Of a DNA stretch of 64,000 nt, positions 51,751 through 61,218 are shown in pieces (the first letter of the stretch is position 1; every line of letters begins with the position of its first letter). A program made the translations under genes and the position numbers. The notes under the pieces were generated by a model, which was not told where the DNA came from, searched no databases, and saw only the letters and a program-made list of their open reading frames with translations. Source of the stretch: Emiliania huxleyi CCMP1516 (taxonomy: Eukaryota > Haptophyta > Isochrysidales > Noelaerhabdaceae). The stretch covers positions 263,965 through 327,964 of the forward strand of contig NW_005200911.1 of NCBI RefSeq assembly GCF_000372725.1. Reading direction: 5' to 3'.

Positions 51751-52056
51751 TGCGGTGGCGTGGTGGAAATTTGGCAGCATCACCCTGCACGAAGCACGAG
51801 CACGAGAACTGGTGAACCGAGTTGTGTCGGTGGTGTGCCGTGCGCGTGTCCCGCCTCCTGTGTGTGGGAGTATGCTGTATGGTGTGGACGTTGTGTGCAT
51901 GCACAACAACATGCACATGCACATGTACATGTGACACCCCGGCGAGAGGGGACCTCACGGGGAAGAGACCGAACGGCCGGCCGGATTAGCGATTACTAGA
52001 TCACACCACCCAAAAGCAAAACCGCCCTCCTTTGATCAAATCTGCGCCCTCGCCCC

Positions 52057-52059
52057 TTA

Positions 52060-52147
<88 letters not shown>
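52057..52147. repeat. TG microsatellite, about 90 bp, upstream of urease
   Basis: Perfect (TG)n ending about 115 bp before the urease start. It is read in the same strand sense as the 45.3-kb tract. Confidence 0.97.
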
Positions 52148-52148
<1 letters not shown>

Positions 52149-52263
52149 CACAGAGACACCAACACACCGCGCACGCACGCCCGAGAGCAGCGTGCACTTG
52201 GGAGGGCGACGCAAACCAACCGCCTTTGATCGGATTTGCGTCCCCCTCCTAACCCAACTCGCC

Positions 52264-54065
52264 ATGCTGCGAGTCTTGCTGCGCCAGCCACGAGCGCGGG
52301 GCACCCTACTGTCGCCGCGAACCCTCCTTTGCTCGACGCGGTCCATGCACCTCTCGCCGCGCGAGCTCGACCACCTGCGGCTCGCGCAGGCCGGCCAGCT
52401 GGCGCAGCGGCGGCTGGCCCGCGGCTGCCGGCTCAATCATCCCGAGGCGGTCGCGCTCATCTCGTCGCAAATGATGGAGATGATTCGCGACGGGAAGCCG
52501 GTGGCGGAGCTGATGGCGACCGGCCAGCAGCTGCTGGGCCGCCGGCAGGTGCTGCCTGGCGTCGCGTCGCTCGTCGCCGAGGTGCAGATCGAGGCGACGT
52601 TCGAGGACGGCACGAAGCTGCTCACGGTGCACTCGCCGATCTCCGCGCTCGACGGTGACCTCTCGCTCGCGCTGCACGGCTCCTTCCTGCCCGTCCCCGA
52701 CCTCGCCGCCTTTGGCGAGCTCGAGGAGAGCGAGGTGCCCGGCGCCACAGTGTGCGCCGAGGGCGGCATCACGCTCAACGCCGGGCGGGAGCTGATCGAG
52801 ATCGGAGTCACCAACTCGGGCGACCGGCCGATCCAGGTCGGCTCGCACTACCACTTCATCGAGACCAACGCCGCGCTCGTCTTCGACCGCGCAGCCTCGT
52901 TTGGAAAGCGGCTCAACGTGCCGGCCGGCTCGAGCGTCCGCTTCGAGCCGGGCGAGTCAAAGACGGTGACGCTCGTCGCCGTCGGCGGCAACAAGGTGGT
53001 CGTCTCGGGCAACAAGCTGGTCGACGGGCCCGCGACGCCGGAGCGGCTACCCGAGGTCATGGAGCGCGTCGCCGCGCGCGGCTTTGGGCACGCGCCGAGC
53101 GCCTCGCCGCCGCGCGCCGGCTCGCCACTGGTGATGTCGCGGCCAGAGTACGCGGCGATGTTTGGGCCGACGGTGGGCGACCGGGTGCGGCTGGGCGACA
53201 CGTGCCTGCTGGCCGAAGTGGAGAAGGACTACACCGTCTACGGCGAGGAGGTCAAGTTTGGCGGCGGCAAGGTGCTGCGCGAGGGGATGGGCCAAAAGTC
53301 GGGCGGCGCCCCGGCCGACGCGCTCGACGTGGTCATCACGAACGCGCTCATCATCGACGCGGCGCTGGGGGTGGTCAAGGCGGACATAGGGATCAAGGGG
53401 TCACGCATCGTCGGCATCGGCAAGGCGGGCAACCCGGACACGATGGAGGGCGTCACGCCGGGCATGACGACCGGCGTGACGACCGAAGCCATCGCGGGCG
53501 AAAAGATGATTGTCACCGCCGGCGCCATCGACACGCACGTGCACTGGATTTGCCCGCAGATCGCGGAGGAGGCGATCGCGTCGGGCATCACAACTATGTA
53601 CGGCGGCGGGACGGGGCCGGCGGCCGGCACCTGCGCCACCACCTGCACGCCGGCGCCGAGCCAGGTCGAGACGATGCTGCGCGCGACCGACTCGCTCCCG
53701 CTCAACTTTGGCTTCTCGGGCAAGGGGAACACGTCCGACCCGCAGGGGATGCTCGAGGTGATCCAGGCCGGCGCGGCCGGCTTCAAGCTGCACGAGGACT
53801 GGGGCACCACCCCCGCCGCAATCGACACCTGCCTCACCTTTTGCGACGAGCACGACGTGCAGGCGACCATCCACACAGACACGCTCAACGAGTCGGGGTT
53901 CGTCGACGACTCGCTCGCCGCCATCAAGGGGCGGACGATCCACACCTACCACTCCGAGGGCGCGGGCGGCGGCCACGCGCCCGACATCATCAAGGTCTGC
54001 TCCGAGCCGAACGTCCTCCCTTCCTCCACCAACCCGACCCGCCCCTTCACCGTCAACACGATCGA

Positions 54066-54105
<40 letters not shown>

Positions 54106-55488
54106 AAGGCGATCCCGGAGGCGCGCGCCGCAGCCACCGCACCTGGGGCAGACCATGAGCATGTCGAGGTGCTCGTCGATCGTGTTGACGGTGAAGGGGC
54201 GGGTCGTGTTGGTGGAGGAAGGAAGTACGTTCGGGTCGGAGCAGACATTGATGATGTCGGGCGCGTGGCCGCCGCCGGGGTAAAAGGAGTGTTATTTTTC
54301 CCTCCCCCGCCCCTAGATNNNNNNNNNNNNNNNNNNNNNNNNNNNNNNNNNNNNNNNNNNNNNNNNNNNNNNNNNNNNNNNNNNNNNNNNNNNNNNNNNN
54401 NNNNNNNNNNNNNNNNNNGGCGAAAAGGGCTAGGAAGAAGGAGTGAAGAAGACAAGAGTGACGGGGAGACAGAAAAAAGAGGATACTAAGGAGGATGCGG
54501 GGAAGCATCTGCATAGGATGAAAGCGCGCCCACGGCTGGGAGCACAAAGCTAAGGGGGGGCGGGTCCACTTTAGAGGGAGAGAGAAGGACGCCTGTCGTC
54601 CAAGAGGGAGGGAGACGAGCCACCCCCCCCCCCCCTTCCTCCTCCCCGACCGCGCCGGCCGCTCGCCCGGCAGGACGTCGCCTTTGCCGAGTCGCGCATC
54701 CGCGGCGAGACGATCGCCGCGGAGGACATCCTGCACGACATGGGCGCCATCTCCGTCATGTCGTCCGACTCGCAGGCGATGGGCCGCGTCGGCGAGGTGG
54801 TCTGCCGGACTTGGCAGACGGCCGACAAGATGAAGGCGCAGCGCGGGCCGCTGCCGGACGAGACGTCGGCGGGCGCGGACAACGCGCGGATCAAGCGGTA
54901 CATTGCAAAGTACACGATCAACCCCGCCCTCGCCCACGGGATGGCGCACGCCGTCGGCTCGGTGCAGCCGGGCATGCTCGCCGACCTTGTAGTGTGGAAG
55001 CCGGCGCTGTTTGGCGCAAAGCCCGAGATGGTCATCAAGGGCGGCACCATCGCGTGGGCGCGCGCCGCACACGCTACCCTGCACCCGCGCCCGGCCCCTC
55101 CGGCGGCGCACTCCGACTCCCGACGGGCCGGGCCGGAGTCCCCCTGTAGGCGCAGATGGGCGACCCGAACGCCTCCATCCCGACGCCGCAGCCCGTCGTG
55201 ATGCGGCCGATGTTTGGCGCGCAGCCCGGCGCCGTCGGCGGCACCTCGCTCGCCTTCGTATCGGGCGCGGCGCACGCGGCGGGCGTCGGCGCGCGATACG
55301 GGCTGAGCAAGTCTACCGAGCCGGTCAAGGGCACGCGTTCCGTCTCCAAGGCGGACATGGTCCACAACTCGGCCATGCCCAAGATCACCGTCTGCCCAGA
55401 GACGTTCGAGGTGACTGCGGACGGCGCGCCGCTCGTGTGTGAGCCGGCGACGAAGGTGCCGCTCGCGCGCAAGTTCTTCCTCTTCTAG
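52264..55488 (+). CDS. urease, plant-type single-chain UreA-UreB-UreC fusion (3 exons)
   Basis: Exons 52264-54120, 54674-55057 and 55150-55488 give 859 residues. Both introns are GC-AG (GAG|GCGCGC and TGG|GCGCGC). Gamma part: [17 protein letters not shown]. Beta part: [11 protein letters not shown] and [10 protein letters not shown]. Alpha part: IDTHVHW (nickel His pair), GFKLHEDWG (carbamylated Lys), HTDTLNE and [14 protein letters not shown] (nickel His), MVCHHLD (flap Cys and His), [10 protein letters not shown]. It ends [11 protein letters not shown] as in plants. A 30-residue leader precedes the gamma part and may be a targeting peptide. It hydrolyses urea to ammonia and carbamate, and needs UreD/F/G-type assembly proteins not present here. 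Intron 1 (553 bases as assembled) holds a 100-N gap and an antisense copy of the preceding exon. Confidence 0.95.
53965..54277. repeat. inverted duplication of urease exon sequence into its intron
   Basis: 54147-54277 is the reverse complement of 53965-54094, with about six mismatches over 130 bp; only about 52 bp separate the arms. The arm begins 26 bp inside the intron. Confidence 0.9.
54319..54418. other. assembly gap (100 N)
   Basis: Exactly 100 undetermined bases, the usual placeholder for a gap of unknown size, inside urease intron 1. Confidence 0.99.
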
Positions 55489-56367
55489 ACTTGGGCGACG
55501 GGCCAGCCGTGATCCACGCATGCCCGCATCTGCAGCACGCGGCGTCGGGAGCTGGCGCAGAGAAAGCCTTAGACAGCTTCGAGCTTGAGCTGCGCATGGC
55601 TGCGAGAAGACGAGACTGTACCTTGCATGCGTGAGTCCGGAGCGCGCGGTAGTCGCGACACCCCACTTATTAGCGCTGCCGCACACAGTGTGTCAGCCCA
55701 GCCCCAAAGCACCGTCACACTAGAACGCGCCGCGCGTACCCACCACCCAGCTAGAGGGGGCGGGACGTGCCGTCTACCTCTATCTAAAAACAATCAGTCA
55801 CCAAACACTCTATCTCGCTCTAAAACTCTCTCGTGTCTGTATGTCACTGTATCTCTCGATCTAGATCGCGTGTGATGCTCGAGGCGCGTGATGCCGCGTA
55901 CTCCCCACACCGCGGAGCGCGGTGACACCGATCGGATGGGCATGGGGCCCCAACAACACACATGTGCGCGATATCCCCGATATTCCCGCATCCCGGTACC
56001 CGGAATATCTCGGCGATTGTCAATGCGACATTACTGGTACATGCGTCATCGCGCGTGTGTGAATGGAGCGGTCGGGGTATTCATTTCGTTTCTTGTTGTA
56101 GATAACGGCGTGAAACTCAGCAGTAGACAACAGCATTCAACACGCACAGGTCAGCACTTTGACTTTCTCGAGGCGCCCGCGCACACACTCACAGTGGCAC
56201 ATTCAACGAAGTCGAAGTCGGTCCCGCGGGACTTCTAGTCCTCGCACACAAAAGACGACACGGGAAAGAATATCGCGCGATTGTGGGGGCAAACGCTCGG
56301 CAGGGGGCCGCACCGCGGCGCGCGCGCCCTGCGCCAGCACACGCCGTTGCTTGCGCTGCGGCCAAGC
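55489..56367. other. convergent intergenic spacer
   Basis: Between the urease stop and the zinc-finger/GST stop. Short palindromes occur (GATATCCCCGATATTCCCG, 55967-55985). No gene is supported. Confidence 0.5.
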
Positions 56368-57964
56368 TCAGAATCGCTCGTCCGCGAGCGTGCAGATGTC
56401 GGCCGACTCGAGCGGCAGGAAGTACGGCGCGAGCTCGCCCATCGGGCTGCTGCCGGAGATGACGCGCTGCGTGGCGGGCGCGGTGCGCACGCGGTCGAAC
56501 CAGGCGGCGAGCTCCTCGTACGACGCGAACAGGTTCCGCTCGATGAGCTGCAGCTGGTAGAGCACCGCCCACAGGTGCAGCTCCCCGGCGAGCGGCGTGG
56601 TGGTCGGCGGCGGCTGGAAGGAGCCTCCGCGGCAGAGACGGGCGAGGCGGCCAATGTGCGGCGGCAGCAGCGTCGCCCAGAAGCGAGCATACTCGGCGGC
56701 GGTCCCCTTGGCGGTGTGCACCCCGCTCTGCGGGTCGGAGAGCCGCGCGTGCGGCGTGGGGAGGTGTCTGGCCGCGAGGCCGAGAAGCTCCTCCCCCTCC
56801 GCCAGCAGCTGCTGCGAGAGGCCAAACGCCTCGGCGGAGCCGCCCTCGAGGCCGCTCACCTACGGGCACGCGTCGAGTGTCGGGGACGCGTCCGGAGTGC
56901 GCGCGGCCCCGGCCCTCCGTGCGGGGTGCGGGGGCGCCTTGCCAATGTAGTTGACAATCGCCGCCGGCAGCGCGATCTGGACGCCGCTCTCGTCGCCCGC
57001 GCGCGCAAAGGGCGAAGTGGCCCACCCCGACTCGCCCGGCACCGTGAGGAGCGGCAGCTGCCCGAGCGGGGCGGCCCGCTCCACCGACGGCCAGTCCGCC
57101 ACCGGGTCGAAGTGCAGCGACGCGTTGCCCGCCCAGCGCAGGCCAGAGTGCTCCGCCGCCAGCGCCGGGCCGAGGCCCTTGGCGAGGAAGGGCGCGGAGC
57201 GGATCTCGAACTGGGCGGTGCCGTCGGAGGCCGGCGGGCCCACCGTGCGTTGGCGCTGGTGCAGCGGCGACGCGCTCCACGACCCGCTCGCGCGACTCGC
57301 CTGCGTCGACATCTGGCCGAGCGCGGTTGCGATCGGCGCCTTGCAGCGGTTGCAGTGCGTCTTGTCTGCAAAGTTGTGGTTGGCGCAGTGGCGGCAGAGC
57401 CAGTCGCCCGGCCGCACCTCGGCGACGCCGCCGCCGCCGCCGCCAACCCCACCGCCCGCGCCGCCCGCGCCGGCGATGCCGATGAGCGGGATCGAGGCCG
57501 GGCGCGGGCTGGAGCACTTGTTGCAGACAATCTTGTCCTTGAAGTTGTGGTTGGAGCACGCGGGGCAGAGCCAGTCGCCCACCCGCATCCCGGTCGAGGC
57601 GATGAAGACGTCCTTGGGCACCTGCGGCGGGGTGGCGGCGGCGGTCTAAGTGGCGGCGGCGGCGGCGGCGGGCGGCGGAAGGTGGGCGGAGCGGCGGCGG
57701 ACTGGGAGTGGGGCCAGCCCGCGCCTTGCACCGGTTGCACGCCAGCTTGTCGGCGTAGTTGTGATTGTTGCAGGCGCGGCACATCCAGTCGCCAGGCCTC
57801 GCATTGGGAGGGAGCCCGGGGCCGACGGCACGCGGGGACACAGCCCCGTACTGCGCGCCCGCCCGCGGCGGCGCCGGGATGTGCGCCTGCGCGTGCGCCG
57901 GCATGTGCAGCGCGTTCAACGCACCCGGCTGAGGCGGCCAGTGGCCGTACGGGTGCGGTTGCAT
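56368..57964 (-). CDS. RanBP2-type zinc fingers fused to GST-like domain (3 exons)
   Basis: Exons 57964-57725, 57621-56938 and 56859-56368 give 471 residues. Both introns (103 and 78 nt) are GC-AG (AAG|GCGCGG, AAG|GCGCCC). Three RanBP2-type fingers come first: GDWMCRACNNHNYADKLACNRC, then two of the form GDWLCxxCxNHNFxDKxxCNxC; each has W-x-C-x2-C, the N-x6-C spacing and C-x2-C. The second half resembles a glutathione transferase: PLGQLPLLTVPG (cis-Pro loop), IVNYIGK, then an all-helical C-domain ending HLWAVLYQLQLIERNLFASYEELAAWFDRVR. By family the fingers bind single-stranded GU-containing RNA or ubiquitin. The GST part may be structural, as in eEF1B-gamma or tRNA-synthetase complexes. I infer an RNA-linked adaptor. 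No catalytic Ser/Tyr can be assigned. Confidence 0.82.
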
Positions 57965-58060
57965 AGCACCGAGTCGTCGAGGGGGCGCAGCTAGAGGGCT
58001 GGGTTCGGGCTCCAAGCCGTCGGGGCCCCCCGGGTCTAGCCCTTCGTCACAATGTGTTAA

Positions 58061-58365
58061 TGGTTCGATCCTCCCCAGAGTCGAACTGGCAGCCACTCGC
58101 ACCAAGGAGGCGAGGTGTGGCTACGTGACCCAGAAAAGGCCAGAGTCGGGAGCAACCCTCGAGGTGGGTCGCTCATATACTCAACACAATGCCAACCACC
58201 GCGCGCGGCCGTCGACCGGCAAGCACACGCCTCCACTCGGACACACTGATCACTGTTCCGAGGGCAAGGGAGAGGGGTAGTGTTGATGGTTCGATCCTCC
58301 CCAGAGTCGAACTGGCAGCCACTCGCACCAAGGAGGCGAGGTGTGGCTACGTGACCCAGAAAAGG
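58061..58365 (+). repeat. 79-bp direct repeat pair (58061-58139, 58287-58365)
   Basis: TGGTTCGATCCTCCCCAGAG to GACCCAGAAAAGG occurs twice without visible difference. GGTTCGATCC looks like a tRNA T-arm, but no acceptor or anticodon stem can be drawn around it. Confidence 0.85.
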
Positions 58366-58896
58366 TAGTGGCTGCCAGTTCGAGACTGGGGCCGATCGAA
58401 CTTGAGTTGTTCGGAGGAGGAATCCGGCCAGCACGGGTACAAAGAGGGGTACCCGGAGAATCCCCAGCTGCGGAAACGTAGTGTCGCTCAAGAGGTGCGA
58501 TACTGCGGGGGAGTGTAAGGTGCCTATATGGGCTTCCAGTATCGGACCTTCAAGACATGCGCTTTTGGCCGGTGGCCTCCTCGGACATGGTACCTCCGGT
58601 GAGATCTCCCAGGTCGACGGCGGTCTGCGAAGATTTGAGTCCCTTCGTGTGTGAGCTACGAAAAAGATCGAAAATAGTGCCCAAGGTAACCCGGGGGAAC
58701 TCGCGTCCCGGAACCTCTGCCCTACCTCGAAACACGGCGGTATCGGATATACAGCAGCAACCTCGTGCTGTGTCGTGGGGGCGTGTTGAGTATATGAGCG
58801 ACCCACCGCTCGACCCACCGCGAGGGTTGCTCCCGACTCTGGCCTTTTCTGGGTCTTGAAGGTCCGATACTGGAAGCCCATATACAGGCACCTTCA
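58128..58896. repeat. nested inverted repeats
   Basis: 58128-58186 pairs with 58786-58855 (shared TTGAGTATATGAGCGACCCA). Inside, 58519-58556 pairs with 58852-58896 (GGGCTTCCAGTATCGGACCT). Could be a foldback element or a pair of inverted insertions. No protein is supported between 57965 and 59150. Confidence 0.8.
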
Positions 58897-59159
58897 CAGG
58901 TAGGCTCCTAGCCCGAGAGGGGAGCTTCCGAGAGCGAGACCCACTACAAGACCACGCACGCATCATCCCGCGGCCTGGCGGTCGGCGGGATTGCAACCAG
59001 TCTTCGCGTGCCGCCTGTCGTTCGACTCGGGCGCCTTGTGCGTCGGGGTGGCGAGTGCAGGGGACGCGGCTCTGAGCGCCCAGCGACGCGTGTCGGATGG
59101 AGTCCGGCCGCGGGTGTCTAGGGAAGTTCGCTCAGGATGTGTGGCAGCCACGTTGGCTG

Positions 59160-59560
59160 AGTGTCTTGTCTTGTGGTTCTGTGTGTCGTGTGTCGCTCCT
59201 GTGTGACCGTCACCGCCCGTCCCGCGTCCACCCATACCGCGTTCGGTGTCCCAGTCGTTGGTCGGACTGTGTTTCGCCTTCCCATCAATCATCAATCAGG
59301 GGGTCAAAGCCTGCCGCTTGCTGCACTGGGGCGCAGACGCGCGGGGGAGGCTGCCTGGTCAGCCTGACAGCCTCCCCCGATGCTTCCGCCGCCGCCCCGA
59401 TGTAGTCCCCACCGACGCTCTGTCGTGGGATCGCTTGTCATGAGAGATTTTTAGCAATACCAAACAACTGTTGTTTGTTCTTGTCATGTGAGAGGGTGCG
59501 AAAGAAACAAAGAAAGAAAACAGACAACCCAAGGGAGGGATGGCTGCGTTGTTGCGGATC
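59160..59560 (+). repeat. long dispersed repeat, copy 2
   Basis: Inverse, collinear counterpart of 43440-44230, shorter because inter-block segments differ. A GAGATTTTTAGCAATACCAAACAA motif (outline: GAGATTTTTAGC then AATACCAAACAA) at 59443 recurs at 60174. Confidence 0.7.
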
Positions 59561-59736
59561 TGGTGCTCGTGGAGACTTTGTTTGGGTGGCATTGCGCCGC
59601 CCACCAAGCATTCCCCCACGACCACGTGTTCGCCAAGGAAGCGGTGGGCACCAAACCACGGACCGGACGGACGGTGTATGGGACGGCGTCGGCGAGCGCC
59701 TCCTCCTTTGTCGTCCACCACACGCAGCAGATCTCC

Positions 59737-60311
59737 ATGCACCATGGCGGCGGCGGCGGCGGCTGGAGGGAGCAGGAGGGGTGTAGCGGATGTAGAGTGC
59801 CTGTCTACATCTCTACAGCTCTACAGCGCTCTACATACACTCTACATCCTCTACACCCTCCCTCAGGGTGGCGGGCGACGCCGACAACATCAACAACCAG
59901 GCGCGCAAGATGCGTACCAACTACCTGGCTCAACTCCCCCGAGCGGGCCACAACTGGGTCAACGACGTCAAGAACAAGCAAGCGGCAAACGGCCTCTTGC
60001 CCTCGGCCCCAGTGCGCAGTGGGGGGTGCCCGCGCCGCCTAGCTCTGCGGACGGGCGGGCCTCTCCACCCTTCACGTACGGATCATGTAGTCCTCACACT
60101 CGCTGTCGTGTGGGATCGCTTGTCATGTGAGACCGCGTTGTGTTCTTGTTTGGTATCGCTTTGTCTTGAGAGAGAGATTTTTAGCAATACCAAACAAGTT
60201 TTGTTTTTGTCTTACCGCGACATCGACAGTATAAAAGTAGCGGGACGGAGGCGCACTTGGAGCGCACTTGGAGTGCAGTCATCAGCCTCACATCCAGGGC
60301 CGGGGAGCTAA
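59737..60311 (+). CDS. possible two-exon small protein
   Basis: Exon 1 from ATG 59737 (a short Gly-rich start) to 59780; GT-AG intron 59781-59866, which is filled with CTCTACA-type tandem units; exon 2 from 59867. The joined frame continues GDADNINNQARKMRTNYLAQLP and NWVNDVKNKQAANGLL, a balanced composition unlike the repeats around it. The frame stays open upstream of 59737 too, but there it enters the dispersed repeat. No domain is recognised; the C-terminal end is uncertain. Confidence 0.25.
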
Positions 60312-61218
60312 GAAGCGCACCCAGCGGGCCGGATGATCGGGATCGGGTTGCGGGCAAGAGAGCCCTAGCCCCGGGGGTGCGCGTTCGCAGGGAAAGGGCC
60401 TTAAAGTAAACACGGGTCTCCGAGGGTTAGCCCCGCGTACCGGGTTTCCCCTTAACTGCAGGACGCCCCCTCTACTCGGAGCTAATGAACACCACACTGC
60501 ACGCCCCACACCACCACTCTACACTCACTTGCGTCGGCGTTTGAGTAGACCCCCCCGCCTGAGGGCTCACCCCTCGCCTTCCCAGGGTCTCAACCCTCCT
60601 TGATTCGCTCTCTTGCTCGTCTCCCGAGCGTTATGCGACGACCGGTATGGCTATGGTCGTTTCCCTCGTTGTTGGTGTCGCTTTCTCCGCTGCCGTCCTT
60701 CGTCTCCGCCAGCTTCTCCCGGCTCCACCGCTTCCGAGGGCGTCGACGGCCCGGCCGAGGTCTCCCCGGGCGAGGACGGCGGCATTGGGTCGTGTCGCCT
60801 CCCCTCCCAGGGAGGACGGGCCCGTTCTCCCTGGTCGGCGAGTCGCGCTCGCACCCGCGGCCTCTCTATCGTCCTCGGCTCGCCAGGTACATACTTACGC
60901 AACACAAGGTCACGCACCGACTGCAACCCCGAGGCGAAGGGCGTATGCACATCCCACAGGTCGAGCCACTCTGAGTGGCTCCGACAGGCAAAAAAATCTC
61001 TTTCTCTCCGACAGGCACGAGAGAGAGAGAAGATCTCAGGCACGCACACGGTCCACTCAGAGTGGACCATGCTATCGTGCACACTGCTCCCACACGTTAG
61101 GAAACCACTTCCTACTAATGTGGGCCCGGCTCTCCCGGGGGCTGGCCCATATCTCAAGCGATTCGGCATGCATCCGACCACCGGGCGTTTCTCTTTCTGT
61201 GGTTCACGCTCAAACACG
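60312..61218. other. spacer upstream of the MadBub gene, with hairpins
   Basis: Includes GGTCCACTCAGAGTGGACC (61050) and CCACTCTGAGTGG (60974), two related perfect palindromes 75 bp apart, and a duplicated CTCCGACAGGCA. No gene is supported, although plus-strand frames stay open. Confidence 0.5.

Noticed and set aside
54121-54300. Extension of urease exon 1 as coding sequence ([15 protein letters not shown]...)
   Set aside because: This is the antisense reading of the inverted exon copy; conserved urease sequence resumes only after the CAG at 54673.
58061-58110. tRNA suggested by GGTTCGATCC
   Set aside because: No cloverleaf can be drawn; the sequence is part of a 79-bp repeat whose flanks do not pair as an acceptor stem.
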